From: M3007 sp046155725
GTDB taxonomy: Bacteria; Bacteroidota; Bacteroidia; Chitinophagales; Saprospiraceae
Reading direction: 5' to 3'
Length of the DNA stretch: 18,130 bases
NCBI GenBank assembly: GCA_046155725.1
Contig: JBJXFT010000419.1
Location: forward strand, 1 to 18,130
The number at the start of each line of letters is the position of its first letter. Within the stretch, counting starts at the first letter, position 1. The translations under genes and the position numbers were made by a program. The notes beneath the pieces were generated by a model. The model searched no databases. It was not told the origin of the DNA and saw nothing but the letters and a program-made list of their open reading frames with translations. Below, piece after piece: positions 12,209-18,130 of this stretch.

Positions 12209-12244
12209 AAACCCCCGTCTTGCATTTTGCGTGGCGGGGGTTTT
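12209..12244 (+). terminator. Intrinsic terminator of enolase
   Basis: AAACCCCCG (12209-12217) pairs fully with CGGGGGTTT (12235-12243) around a 17-base loop and ends in four T (12241-12244). It lies 28 bases after the enolase stop codon. Confidence 0.75.
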
Positions 12245-12257
12245 GATTTGGGGCAAA

Positions 12258-12431
12258 ATCAAAGCATCTTCTAATGAGGAGTGGTGGTTTGTGATTGAGG
12301 ATGTGGTGTCCTTTCTGACGGACAGCAACGACCCCAAGCAATATATCCGTCGAATGCGCAGCCGGGATGAGCAACTCTCCAAAGGGTGGGTACAATTTGT
12401 ACTTACCCTTACAATCGAAACGCCAGGCGGC
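12258..12431 (+). pseudogene. Remnant of a BRO-N / phage antirepressor-like gene
   Basis: About 58 codons in one frame read IKASSNEEWWFVIEDVVSFL, then TDSNDPKQYIRRMRSRDEQL, then SKGWVQFVLTLTIETPGG. This closely resembles the N-terminal BRO-N domain of proteins with the pattern xxNEEWWFSxxDVVxxLTDSxDPKQYIxRMRSRDExLxKGWVQIxxTLxxxTxGG, often annotated 'phage antirepressor'. Similarity starts without a plausible start codon of its own, since the enolase terminator lies just upstream. After GG the frame leaves the family pattern, and the C-terminal two thirds are missing. The open frame 12177-12512 that contains it begins inside the enolase stop region and is not a gene. It is probably a leftover of a mobile or duplicated gene. 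Confidence 0.7.
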
Positions 12432-12550
12432 TTCTTAGGTTTTGGATGTGTTGCAAAATCCCCAACTCGCCCGTCAAAGTCTTTTCTCCAAAAAACAAGG
12501 CTGTGGTGCTGAAAGTGGTGTATTGGTTGAATTTGTGAAGTAACTTGAGT
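12432..12550. other. Non-coding stretch between the BRO-N remnant and the response regulator
   Basis: With the remnant before it, this forms about 370 bases (12181-12550) without an intact gene. One frame reads open through roughly 12470-12540 (SPVKVFSPKNKAVVLKVVYW then a stop), but I cannot relate it to a family. No promoter, terminator or repeat is evident. Confidence 0.4.
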
Positions 12551-13297
12551 TTACCCCACCGCTCGCTGCACCTCCGCCCACCTCCTTCGCGATACCTCCA
12601 GCACATCACCATTGGAAAGGCTCAAACGCTGCTCTGGAAGCAGGTTTTTGATGTGCAGAAGATTGACCAGGTGCGACTTGTGAATCCGCAGAAAAATGTT
12701 GGAGGGCAAGGATTCTTCCAGGTCTTTCAGGGTCTTGGATACCGTGATAGGTTTGCTGTTCCGGACAAAAATTCGGGCATAATTAGACATTGCTTCCACT
12801 CGGAACAAATCGGCCAAGGGAACAAAATGCGTCCCTTCAGTGGTAGCAACTGCGAGCCGCTGCTGAGCATTTTCCCCCGTACTGATATTGTGCAGAAAGT
12901 TCTGGATGATGCCCTCGCTCCGAAGTTTTGTCTCTCTTTTTTTAAGAAAATGCGCCACAGTGGCATCGAGTTCCGCAGGGTTGACGGGCTTGAGCAGGTA
13001 ATCCAGCGCGCTTAGCCGCAGGGCACCAATGGCATATTTGTCAAAAGAGGTGATGAAAACAACCTCAAAATCAGGCTTCTCCAAACGTCGCAACATTTCC
13101 AGGCCATCCAGATTGGGCATTTCCACATCGGTGAAAACAAGATCGGGCTTAAAATTTTGAATGGCTCGCAGGCCCTCCAGACCATCGGCGCAAATGGCGA
13201 GGATTTGCAGGCGTGGGTGTCGGTCTTGCAGTAGCATCCGCAATTGGGCAGAAGCAAAAGGATCGTCTTCTACGATTACAGTTCTGATCAGATCCAT
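12551..13297 (-). CDS. LytTR-family response regulator
   Basis: The 248-residue cytoplasmic transcription regulator has a receiver domain (residues ~5-120) with the acidic pocket E10-D11-D12, phosphoacceptor Asp57 in VFTDVEMPNLDG, Thr83 in FITSFDKYA, and Lys103 in LLKPVNP. A LytTR DNA-binding domain (~147-245) follows, with LFRVEAMSNYARIFV, TVSKTLKDLEESLP and FLRIHKSHLVNLLHI as its landmarks. ATG 13297 is chosen over a TTG two codons upstream. It follows the hybrid kinase gene by 9 bases in the same direction, so the pair is an operon and this protein is very likely the output of that kinase. LytTR regulators typically bind direct repeats at target promoters; the targets are not identifiable here. 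Confidence 0.95.
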   Translation of the reverse strand: MDLIRTVIVEDDPFASAQLRMLLQDRHPRLQILAICADGLEGLRAIQNFKPDLVFTDVEMPNLDGLEMLRRLEKPDFEVVFITSFDKYAIGALRLSALDYLLKPVNPAELDATVAHFLKKRETKLRSEGIIQNFLHNISTGENAQQRLAVATTEGTHFVPLADLFRVEAMSNYARIFVRNSKPITVSKTLKDLEESLPSNIFLRIHKSHLVNLLHIKNLLPEQRLSLSNGDVLEVSRRRWAEVQRAVG

Positions 13298-13306
13298 AAG
13301 CAATGA

Positions 13307-16195
13307 CTATAGTTCGGCAAGTGTTTTTTCTAAAATGGACTCCAAGGTTCGGACATTCGCCCAGAATTCGGCATCCGCCAGCGTATTTTGTTCCAGCGCG
13401 TCCAGCAGAGGTTTATGCTCCAGAAGCCCAAGCGCGGTGAGTTGTGGCCGTATTTTGTGGACTCTTTTTCTGATGCCTTCGTCGCCTAAAATGGTTCGAA
13501 GTTGTTGGACCGCTGGCAAGTGTTCGCTGAGTTCTGTTCTGATAATGTCCAAAAGTTGTCGCGCCAGGGCTTGGTTTTCTCCTGAAAAATGCAAGAGGGT
13601 AGGCGGCAGCGGAGCCTCTTCGCTGGAAAGACTGACGTTCTCTGTGGGCTCGGAACTGCCTCCCAGGCTCAACTTTTCTGGAATGTAGCGCAGCAGCAGG
13701 GCCGCCATTTCCGAAGGCGCAATTGGCTTTAGGAACATTTCCTGCATACCAGCCTCGAGACATTTGGGTTCTTCTGTGCGCACTGCGCTTGCCGTCAACG
13801 CCACGATGGGGCCTTCAAAATTTGAAGATCTCAAGCGCCTGGCCGTTTCATAGCCATCCATTTCGGGCATCTGGAGGTCGGTCAAAATGAGGTCGAAAGA
13901 CTCGGTTTTAATCCGTTCAAGGGCCTGTTCGCCACCCTCGACTATTTCCAACTTTATTTCTGGGCAAATGGCCTCGATCGTTTGTTGCGCCACGGCTTGG
14001 TTGAATTCATTGTCTTCCACCAAAAGGATATGGACCGGATTTTTGCATAAGAGCCTTGGAATAAGGGTTTTGCCTTGGTCTTGAATTTGAGCAGCCAGGC
14101 TTTCAGGACTGGCAACAGGCAAATTCAAGCTGAAGAAAAATTCAGCACCCTGCCCGGGCTTGCTGCGCAACTGAAGAGATCCGCCCATTTGATTCACGAG
14201 GCTGCGTGCAATACTCAAGCCTAGTCCTGTGCCGCCATAAGTGACGGCAATTCCTGAATCCGCCTGTGTAAACTCCTCAAAGACAGCGGCTTGCTTTTCC
14301 AGTGGAATCCCGATTCCGGTGTCTCTTACCGAAAAAGTGATGGTTGTATTGGGAGAATTGGATATTGGGATATTGGTTTTGGTCACTGAAAGAACCACCT
14401 CGCCAGCATGGGTGAATTTGATGGCGTTTGACACCAAATTATTTAGCACTTGACCAAAGCGCACGGGGTCTGCGATGATATTTTGCGGCAAGTTTGAGCC
14501 GGTTTCGAGCCGGAGCGCCAGACCTTTTTCCTGCGCACGGGCGGCGAATGTATCGCGGATAAATTCCAGATGCGCCTGCAAAACAATTGGCTGAGGGCGC
14601 AATTCTATTTTCTCCGCTTCCATTTTTGCAAGGTCTAGCACATCGTTGAGAATGGTCATCAGATGCTCGCCCGATTGTCGGATGATGGAAATATTGTGAG
14701 CCACGGTGGGTTCATGATTTCCTGCATCAAGCAATTGGCTGAGGCCGACGATGGCGTTCATGGGGGTTCGGATTTCGTGGCTCATAGCCGCCAGAAATTT
14801 TTCTTTGACCGCTTCAGAATGTTCCGCTCGCTCGCGCAGCCGCTCGGCTTCGACTTTTTGGGCTAAGATTTCCAGGTTTTTTGATTCAAGGGCTGCATTG
14901 GTTTTCCGGCGCTGCCTGGCACGGTACCAGAAGGCAAACCCAGCCATGAGCGCAAGCCCAAAGCCAGCCAGCGCAAGCCAAAACCGCGATTGGAGCCGCG
15001 AGTTTTCCAGCGTTTTGATTTGAATGTCTTTTTCCTTGCGCTCTGTCTCGAATTCCGTTTGGAGCCGTTGTAGTTCGCGATGACTGGCTTCGGCAGCGGA
15101 AGTATCGCGCAGGGTTTGATAAGCCAAAAGGGTTTGGTAGGCTTTTTCAGGAGACCCCGTAGCGGCATAAGCCTTATGGAGCTCAGGCAAAAGCTCCGTC
15201 AGCACATCGTTTATTTGCAGTTCGGCACTGATACGGCGGGCTTTTTCCAGCGGAACGATGGCTTGGGCGGTGTTGCCTTTCATCATGTAGGTTTTACCAA
15301 TGGTGAGCTGAAGGAAAGCCAATTCGATTTGTTCGTTCAGTCGTTCGAACACTTGGCGTGCCTCCTCCAATTTTGAAAAAGCCTCGTCGAAGTTCCCCAT
15401 TTGGCTGAGTGCAATCCCCCAGTTTTCAAATATCAGCCCTTCCCCCAATAGGTCGCCCTTTTGGCGTGCCATCGGCAAGGTTTTCTTATAATATTCAATC
15501 GCAGTCTCGTTCTGTCCCATGCCGCTGTAGGTGTTGCCAAGTGTGAGCAGGCATTCACCGATTTGTGCGGTATCACCGAGCATCTCTAAAATCTCCACAG
15601 CCCGTTCGATATGTTGAATGGATTTGACGAACTCTTTCTGCGAATTGTAAAACGAAGCCAGGCTTCGATTCATAAAAGCAATTCTTCCTTTAGACTTGCT
15701 CGCTTCTGCGGCATTCAGCCCTTCTCGAAAATACCGGAGCGCGCCGAGCTTGTCGCCTTGTTTGAGGCAGACCCATCCCTGATTGTTGCAAACCGGCGCG
15801 AGGTCGAAATAATCCTGTGTTGCCCGCATATACTGGATGGAAGAATCGAGCAAGGCCCTTGCCCGGGAATAGTTTCCAGTCGAAAAAAAGGCCCAACCTA
15901 CCCCGTTTTGGCACTGCGAAAGCAGTTTGGCATCGCCCGTTTTTTCTGCAACCTGGAGGGCTTCTTCGCCATATTTCACACTGCGGATAGGGTCGCTCTG
16001 TGACAGGTTGAAAGAGAGGTATTGAAGGTTCATGGCCCGCGCGCTGTCTGTGCTCGACTCCTGGAGCTGCTTTTCATATTTGGGCACCAGCTCGGGTTTC
16101 TGTGCGGACAGATTTGAAGTAAACATGCACAGCAAGCAGAAGTGCAGGTACAAAAAAGTGAAATTTTGAGGCGCCTTCAAACCGATTGATTCCAT
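13307..16195 (-). CDS. TPR-containing hybrid sensor histidine kinase with REC and HPt-like domains
   Basis: The 962-residue membrane protein has, in order: a signal-like N-terminus (~13-32, ending SAQ); an extracytoplasmic array of TPR units (~35-365); a coiled-coil stretch; one membrane helix (~405-424); a second coiled coil; HisKA with His473 in MSHEIRTPMNAI; HATPase_c with N590 (NLVSNAIKF), DTGIGIP (from 625) and GGTGLGLS; a receiver domain (~721-838) with Asp728, Asp773 in LTDLQMPEMDG, Thr801 and Lys823; and a C-terminal helical HPt-like domain with His913 in RVHKIRPQLTALGL. Phosphate could pass His473-Asp773-His913 and then to Asp57 of the adjacent LytTR regulator. The HPt motif departs from the common AHxLKGxxxxxG, so its activity is less sure. 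A TACCTTTG box at 16213-16220 (minus) probably drives the operon. Input signal unknown. Confidence 0.95.
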   Translation of the reverse strand: MESIGLKAPQNFTFLYLHFCLLCMFTSNLSAQKPELVPKYEKQLQESSTDSARAMNLQYLSFNLSQSDPIRSVKYGEEALQVAEKTGDAKLLSQCQNGVGWAFFSTGNYSRARALLDSSIQYMRATQDYFDLAPVCNNQGWVCLKQGDKLGALRYFREGLNAAEASKSKGRIAFMNRSLASFYNSQKEFVKSIQHIERAVEILEMLGDTAQIGECLLTLGNTYSGMGQNETAIEYYKKTLPMARQKGDLLGEGLIFENWGIALSQMGNFDEAFSKLEEARQVFERLNEQIELAFLQLTIGKTYMMKGNTAQAIVPLEKARRISAELQINDVLTELLPELHKAYAATGSPEKAYQTLLAYQTLRDTSAAEASHRELQRLQTEFETERKEKDIQIKTLENSRLQSRFWLALAGFGLALMAGFAFWYRARQRRKTNAALESKNLEILAQKVEAERLRERAEHSEAVKEKFLAAMSHEIRTPMNAIVGLSQLLDAGNHEPTVAHNISIIRQSGEHLMTILNDVLDLAKMEAEKIELRPQPIVLQAHLEFIRDTFAARAQEKGLALRLETGSNLPQNIIADPVRFGQVLNNLVSNAIKFTHAGEVVLSVTKTNIPISNSPNTTITFSVRDTGIGIPLEKQAAVFEEFTQADSGIAVTYGGTGLGLSIARSLVNQMGGSLQLRSKPGQGAEFFFSLNLPVASPESLAAQIQDQGKTLIPRLLCKNPVHILLVEDNEFNQAVAQQTIEAICPEIKLEIVEGGEQALERIKTESFDLILTDLQMPEMDGYETARRLRSSNFEGPIVALTASAVRTEEPKCLEAGMQEMFLKPIAPSEMAALLLRYIPEKLSLGGSSEPTENVSLSSEEAPLPPTLLHFSGENQALARQLLDIIRTELSEHLPAVQQLRTILGDEGIRKRVHKIRPQLTALGLLEHKPLLDALEQNTLADAEFWANVRTLESILEKTLAEL

Positions 16196-16212
16196 CGCTT
16201 TTCAATTTGAAA

Positions 16213-16220
16213 CAAAGGTA
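16213..16220 (-). promoter_or_regulatory. -7 box of the histidine kinase operon
   Basis: On the minus strand TACCTTTG (16220-16213) matches TAnnTTTG exactly, 18 bases before the ATG at 16195; the leader would be very short. No TTTG is found 19-21 bases upstream. The box lies at the edge of the direct-repeat copy at 16225-16311. Confidence 0.55.
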
Positions 16221-16224
16221 GGTA

Positions 16225-16311
16225 TTACCGTAAACTCATTGGATCTGGCCTTTGGCTCATCTGTTGGGCTGGGGGTGTTGTGTGCCCGTTCTTTTGTTCC
16301 ATTAATGGTTT
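16225..16311 (+). repeat. Direct repeat, copy 1 (upstream of the FAD oxidoreductase gene)
   Basis: These 87 bases align without gaps to 17680-17766, with 68 identical positions (about 78%). Conserved blocks include TTACCGT, ACTCATTG, TGGCCTTT, TTGGG and CTTTTGTTCCATYAATGGTTT split around position 16302. An AACAAAGG match just upstream (16211 and 17666) suggests the similarity extends a little further. Both copies end about 60 bases before an ATG, so they behave like upstream regulatory regions. Confidence 0.8.
16289..16308 (+). promoter_or_regulatory. Candidate promoter/operator of the FAD oxidoreductase gene
   Basis: TTCTTTTG (16289-16296) is one mismatch from TAnnTTTG. It is followed two bases later by CCATTAATGG (16299-16308), a perfect 10-base palindrome where transcription would begin. 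The same arrangement recurs in copy 2 with a better -7 box. The palindrome may be an operator; no regulator can be named. Confidence 0.45.
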
Positions 16312-16368
16312 TAAAAAATTACAAACTGCTAAACAAAGAAAATTTCACCAACCAAGAACGCACACACC

Positions 16369-17697
16369 ATGAACAAGCAAGTCTTAAAAAAATCAAATAG
16401 CAATGTAACAATTGCGATTATAGGGGGAGGTGTTTCCGGCCTGTCATTAGCCTACTTTCTACAATCCAAACATATTGATTTTGTCCTTTTTGAAAGGGAA
16501 AGCCGTTTGGGCGGCAATGCCCATACTCGAAAAATTGTTCATAACAACAAAGAAAAGTGTGTGGATATGGCTGTGAATGACTTTAATCCAAAGACCTATA
16601 GCAAGCTTTCAAATTTGCTGGAGAAAACGAATTCTTCAACAGGCCAGGTTAAAGTGAACACTACATTTTTTTCAACTAACAGTTTCTTGTTTAAAGAAAG
16701 CGAGCTGAAGGATGCTGAGCTGGTAGAAAATATTGATAGGTTTAAGAAAGAGGCAGTAGAAGTTTTAATAAATAAAACGTTCAGATGGTATAGCGTAAAG
16801 GAATATTTTGAAGAAAAAGGGTATTCGCCAAAATTCCTCACCCAATATCTATATCCACGTATTCAAGGCTTATTCTTTTATCCTCCGGAGGGCTTGGAAA
16901 GCCTTCCAGTAAGCTTTGTTATGAATTTTTATTCCTTGCAATGCGGGTTTAAACACAATAAGATCCCTTCGGCAGTTCGCTTTAATTTTAAAAACGGCGC
17001 TAGTAGTTGGATAGAAAATCTTGCTAAAGCAATTCCATCTCAAAACATTATTAAGTCCGAAAGTCCACAGATAGAAAAAACGGATGTTGGATTCAAGATT
17101 CAATACTCGAATGGAGAAGTATTTGCAGATAAGGTAGTCTTTGCCTGTCACGCAGACGACTTATATAACCACTATTCTGAAATGCTTTCTGAAAAACAAA
17201 ATCAGATTATATCTAAAATCAAATACGCTAAAATGCTGTCTGTCGCACATTGCGATATAAACTACTTGCCCGTTAACAGGGCTGATTTCTCTGCCTATAA
17301 TTGTTTGGTAAAGGACCCTTCGGAAGATAAAAACACCCACTACACCATTACCTATAATTGCAACGAGCATCAGAATTTGTCCAATGGTGGAAAAAATAGC
17401 GATGGTGATGATGATTATTTTTTTGTAACAGTAAACCCTATTCAAAAAATAGAGGAAAAATATATTCTGAAGGACACCAATGGCTTGCCGCTAATCAAGG
17501 AGTTCAGTAGAAATATTTGCGATTTTGACTTGTTGCGATCACAAAAACAGCTCAAATTGCATCAGGGGAAAAACAACATTTATTTTGTCGGAGGCTATAC
17601 AAACGGGATTGGCTTGCACGAGAACTGCTTGATCCAGAGTGCGATCATTGCGAAAAAAATTCATGAACAAAGGAAACTTTTACCGTTGACTCATTGA
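16369..17697 (+). CDS. FAD/NAD-binding oxidoreductase (COG2907-like)
   Basis: The 442-residue protein has an N-terminal Rossmann fold for FAD: VTIAIIGGGVSGLSLAYFL (GGGVSG, residues ~19-24), the acidic FERESRLGGNAHT at ~41-53, and then VDMAVNDFNPKTYSKL. The middle contains KYAKMLSVAHCDINYLPVNRADFSAYNC, and the C-terminus YFVGGYTNGIGLHENCLIQSA is the second FAD-contact block (GxxxGxGxHE). These three match the amine-oxidase-like predicted NAD/FAD-binding proteins of COG2907, a group that includes uncharacterised enzymes often linked to lipid modification; the substrate here is unknown. The gene is visibly AT-richer than its neighbours and lies between two diverged direct repeats, the second covering its last codons. 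Those signs suggest transfer or cassette-like insertion. It is divergent from the kinase operon. Confidence 0.85.
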   Translation: MNKQVLKKSNSNVTIAIIGGGVSGLSLAYFLQSKHIDFVLFERESRLGGNAHTRKIVHNNKEKCVDMAVNDFNPKTYSKLSNLLEKTNSSTGQVKVNTTFFSTNSFLFKESELKDAELVENIDRFKKEAVEVLINKTFRWYSVKEYFEEKGYSPKFLTQYLYPRIQGLFFYPPEGLESLPVSFVMNFYSLQCGFKHNKIPSAVRFNFKNGASSWIENLAKAIPSQNIIKSESPQIEKTDVGFKIQYSNGEVFADKVVFACHADDLYNHYSEMLSEKQNQIISKIKYAKMLSVAHCDINYLPVNRADFSAYNCLVKDPSEDKNTHYTITYNCNEHQNLSNGGKNSDGDDDYFFVTVNPIQKIEEKYILKDTNGLPLIKEFSRNICDFDLLRSQKQLKLHQGKNNIYFVGGYTNGIGLHENCLIQSAIIAKKIHEQRKLLPLTH

Positions 17698-17766
17698 ATG
17701 TGGCCTTTAACTCAACCCTTGGGCGGCCGGTTTGGTGCGCCGATACTTTTGTTCCATCAATGGTTT
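17680..17766 (+). repeat. Direct repeat, copy 2 (end of the FAD gene and upstream of the next gene)
   Basis: Aligns to 16225-16311 without gaps at 68 of 87 positions. It covers the last six codons (including the TGA) of the FAD oxidoreductase gene and the following promoter region. In copy 1 the equivalent frame has no stop at this place, so the shared sequence is probably not conserved because of coding. Confidence 0.8.
17744..17763 (+). promoter_or_regulatory. Promoter/operator of the window-end exported protein gene
   Basis: TACTTTTG (17744-17751) matches TAnnTTTG exactly. Two bases later CCATCAATGG (17754-17763) is the copy-2 version of the palindrome, with its two centre bases not self-complementary. 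The predicted transcription start falls in or beside it; the leader to the ATG at 17831 would be about 70 bases. Confidence 0.6.
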
Positions 17767-17830
17767 GAAATAACACAGTCCATTCTTTAAAAAGAATATT
17801 CTCACCATCTTCACAAACAAAAAGAGTTCT

Positions 17831-18130
17831 ATGAAAAAATTGTTTTTTGCAATCGCTCCCTTCACGTGCCTTCTTTGTCTGGCACAATTTTTTTGCTCAA
17901 TCCAGCTCTCCGCGCAGCATGTACACAACCCAAACGAACGCGAATATGGCTGCTCTCATAACGCCGAAACTTCAAAATTAAATGATGATACTCCCCCACC
18001 GTGGGGAATCATTGAAAACCCTCCTGCCATAACAGCCGCTGCCTCTATCGCTGTTGTGCTTGACCAAACGGAAGGAGGGGCATTCCTCTACGAACCGGTG
18101 GCTGCCTGGACGGGCAGCGAATCCGGAAAA
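17831..18130 (+). CDS. Exported protein, N-terminal part (runs off the window)
   Basis: An open frame of 100 codons from ATG 17831 continues past the window end. The first ~28 residues form a signal peptide (MKKLFFAIAPFTCLLCLAQF, hydrophobic to the LSAQ cleavage site before HVHNPNERE). The mature start is hydrophilic, with DDTPPPWGIIENPPA and then AASIAVVLDQTEGGAFLYEP. I recognise no domain. AAAGAG 11-6 bases before the ATG is purine-rich but not a strong ribosome binding site. Its promoter region is copy 2 of the direct repeat, so it may be co-regulated with the FAD oxidoreductase gene, to which no functional link is visible. Confidence 0.7.
   Translation, partial: MKKLFFAIAPFTCLLCLAQFFCSIQLSAQHVHNPNEREYGCSHNAETSKLNDDTPPPWGIIENPPAITAAASIAVVLDQTEGGAFLYEPVAAWTGSESGK

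Noticed and set aside
12177..12512. Open frame of 111 codons after enolase as an intact gene
   Set aside because: It begins inside the enolase stop region and runs through the terminator; only codons ~28-85 resemble a protein family, so it is treated as a remnant.

Overview
The window looks like chromosomal DNA from a member of the Bacteroidota, probably a GC-rich, Saprospiria-like lineage. The reasons are recurrent promoters with the Bacteroidota-type -7 box TAnnTTTG (some with a TTTG/TTTC -33 element), weak or absent Shine-Dalgarno sequences, lipoproteins with a lipobox Cys, an outer-membrane beta-barrel of the PorT-like type, LytTR response regulators paired with TPR histidine kinases, and a YwqK/MORN-type lipoprotein. 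The assignment is inferred from gene content; no rRNA or tRNA is present.

Layout. (1) 131-4157 is cell-envelope material: a lipoprotein of the vanadium-dependent haloperoxidase/PAP2 superfamily, a YwqK-like MORN-repeat lipoprotein, and on the minus strand a large TMTC-like multispanning membrane protein with C-terminal TPRs. (2) 4201-8510 is an accessory cluster around the housekeeping DNA ligase gene ligA. It holds a RelE/ParE-type toxin-antitoxin pair, a DUF433-DUF5615 (VapBC-like) pair, and a HEPN-domain gene overlapping an unrecognised partner. The DUF433-DUF5615 pair lies between ligA and a second, decayed 49-bp copy of the ligA 3' end. ligA itself carries an in-frame 51-bp perfect palindrome encoding extra residues. 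(3) 8520-12244 is ordinary: an exported protein of unknown function, a porin-like beta-barrel, a fumarylacetoacetate-hydrolase-family enzyme and enolase with a terminator. (4) 12258-12550 has no intact gene but keeps a remnant of a BRO-N/phage-antirepressor-like protein. (5) 12551-16195 (minus) is a two-gene phosphorelay: a TPR hybrid histidine kinase with REC and a C-terminal HPt-like domain, followed 9 bases later by a LytTR response regulator. (6) 16211-18130 is an AT-richer FAD oxidoreductase gene (COG2907-like) bracketed by two diverged 87-bp direct repeats. Each repeat carries a promoter-like box and a CCATYAATGG palindrome; the second precedes an exported protein gene that runs off the window.

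The points most worth following are the ligA 3'-end duplication around the DUF433-DUF5615 pair, the palindromic element translated inside LigA, and the repeated promoter/operator cassette around the FAD oxidoreductase gene. No CRISPR array, complete insertion sequence or recognisable defence operon is present. The HEPN pair at 7696-8510 is the best candidate for an undescribed two-gene module.
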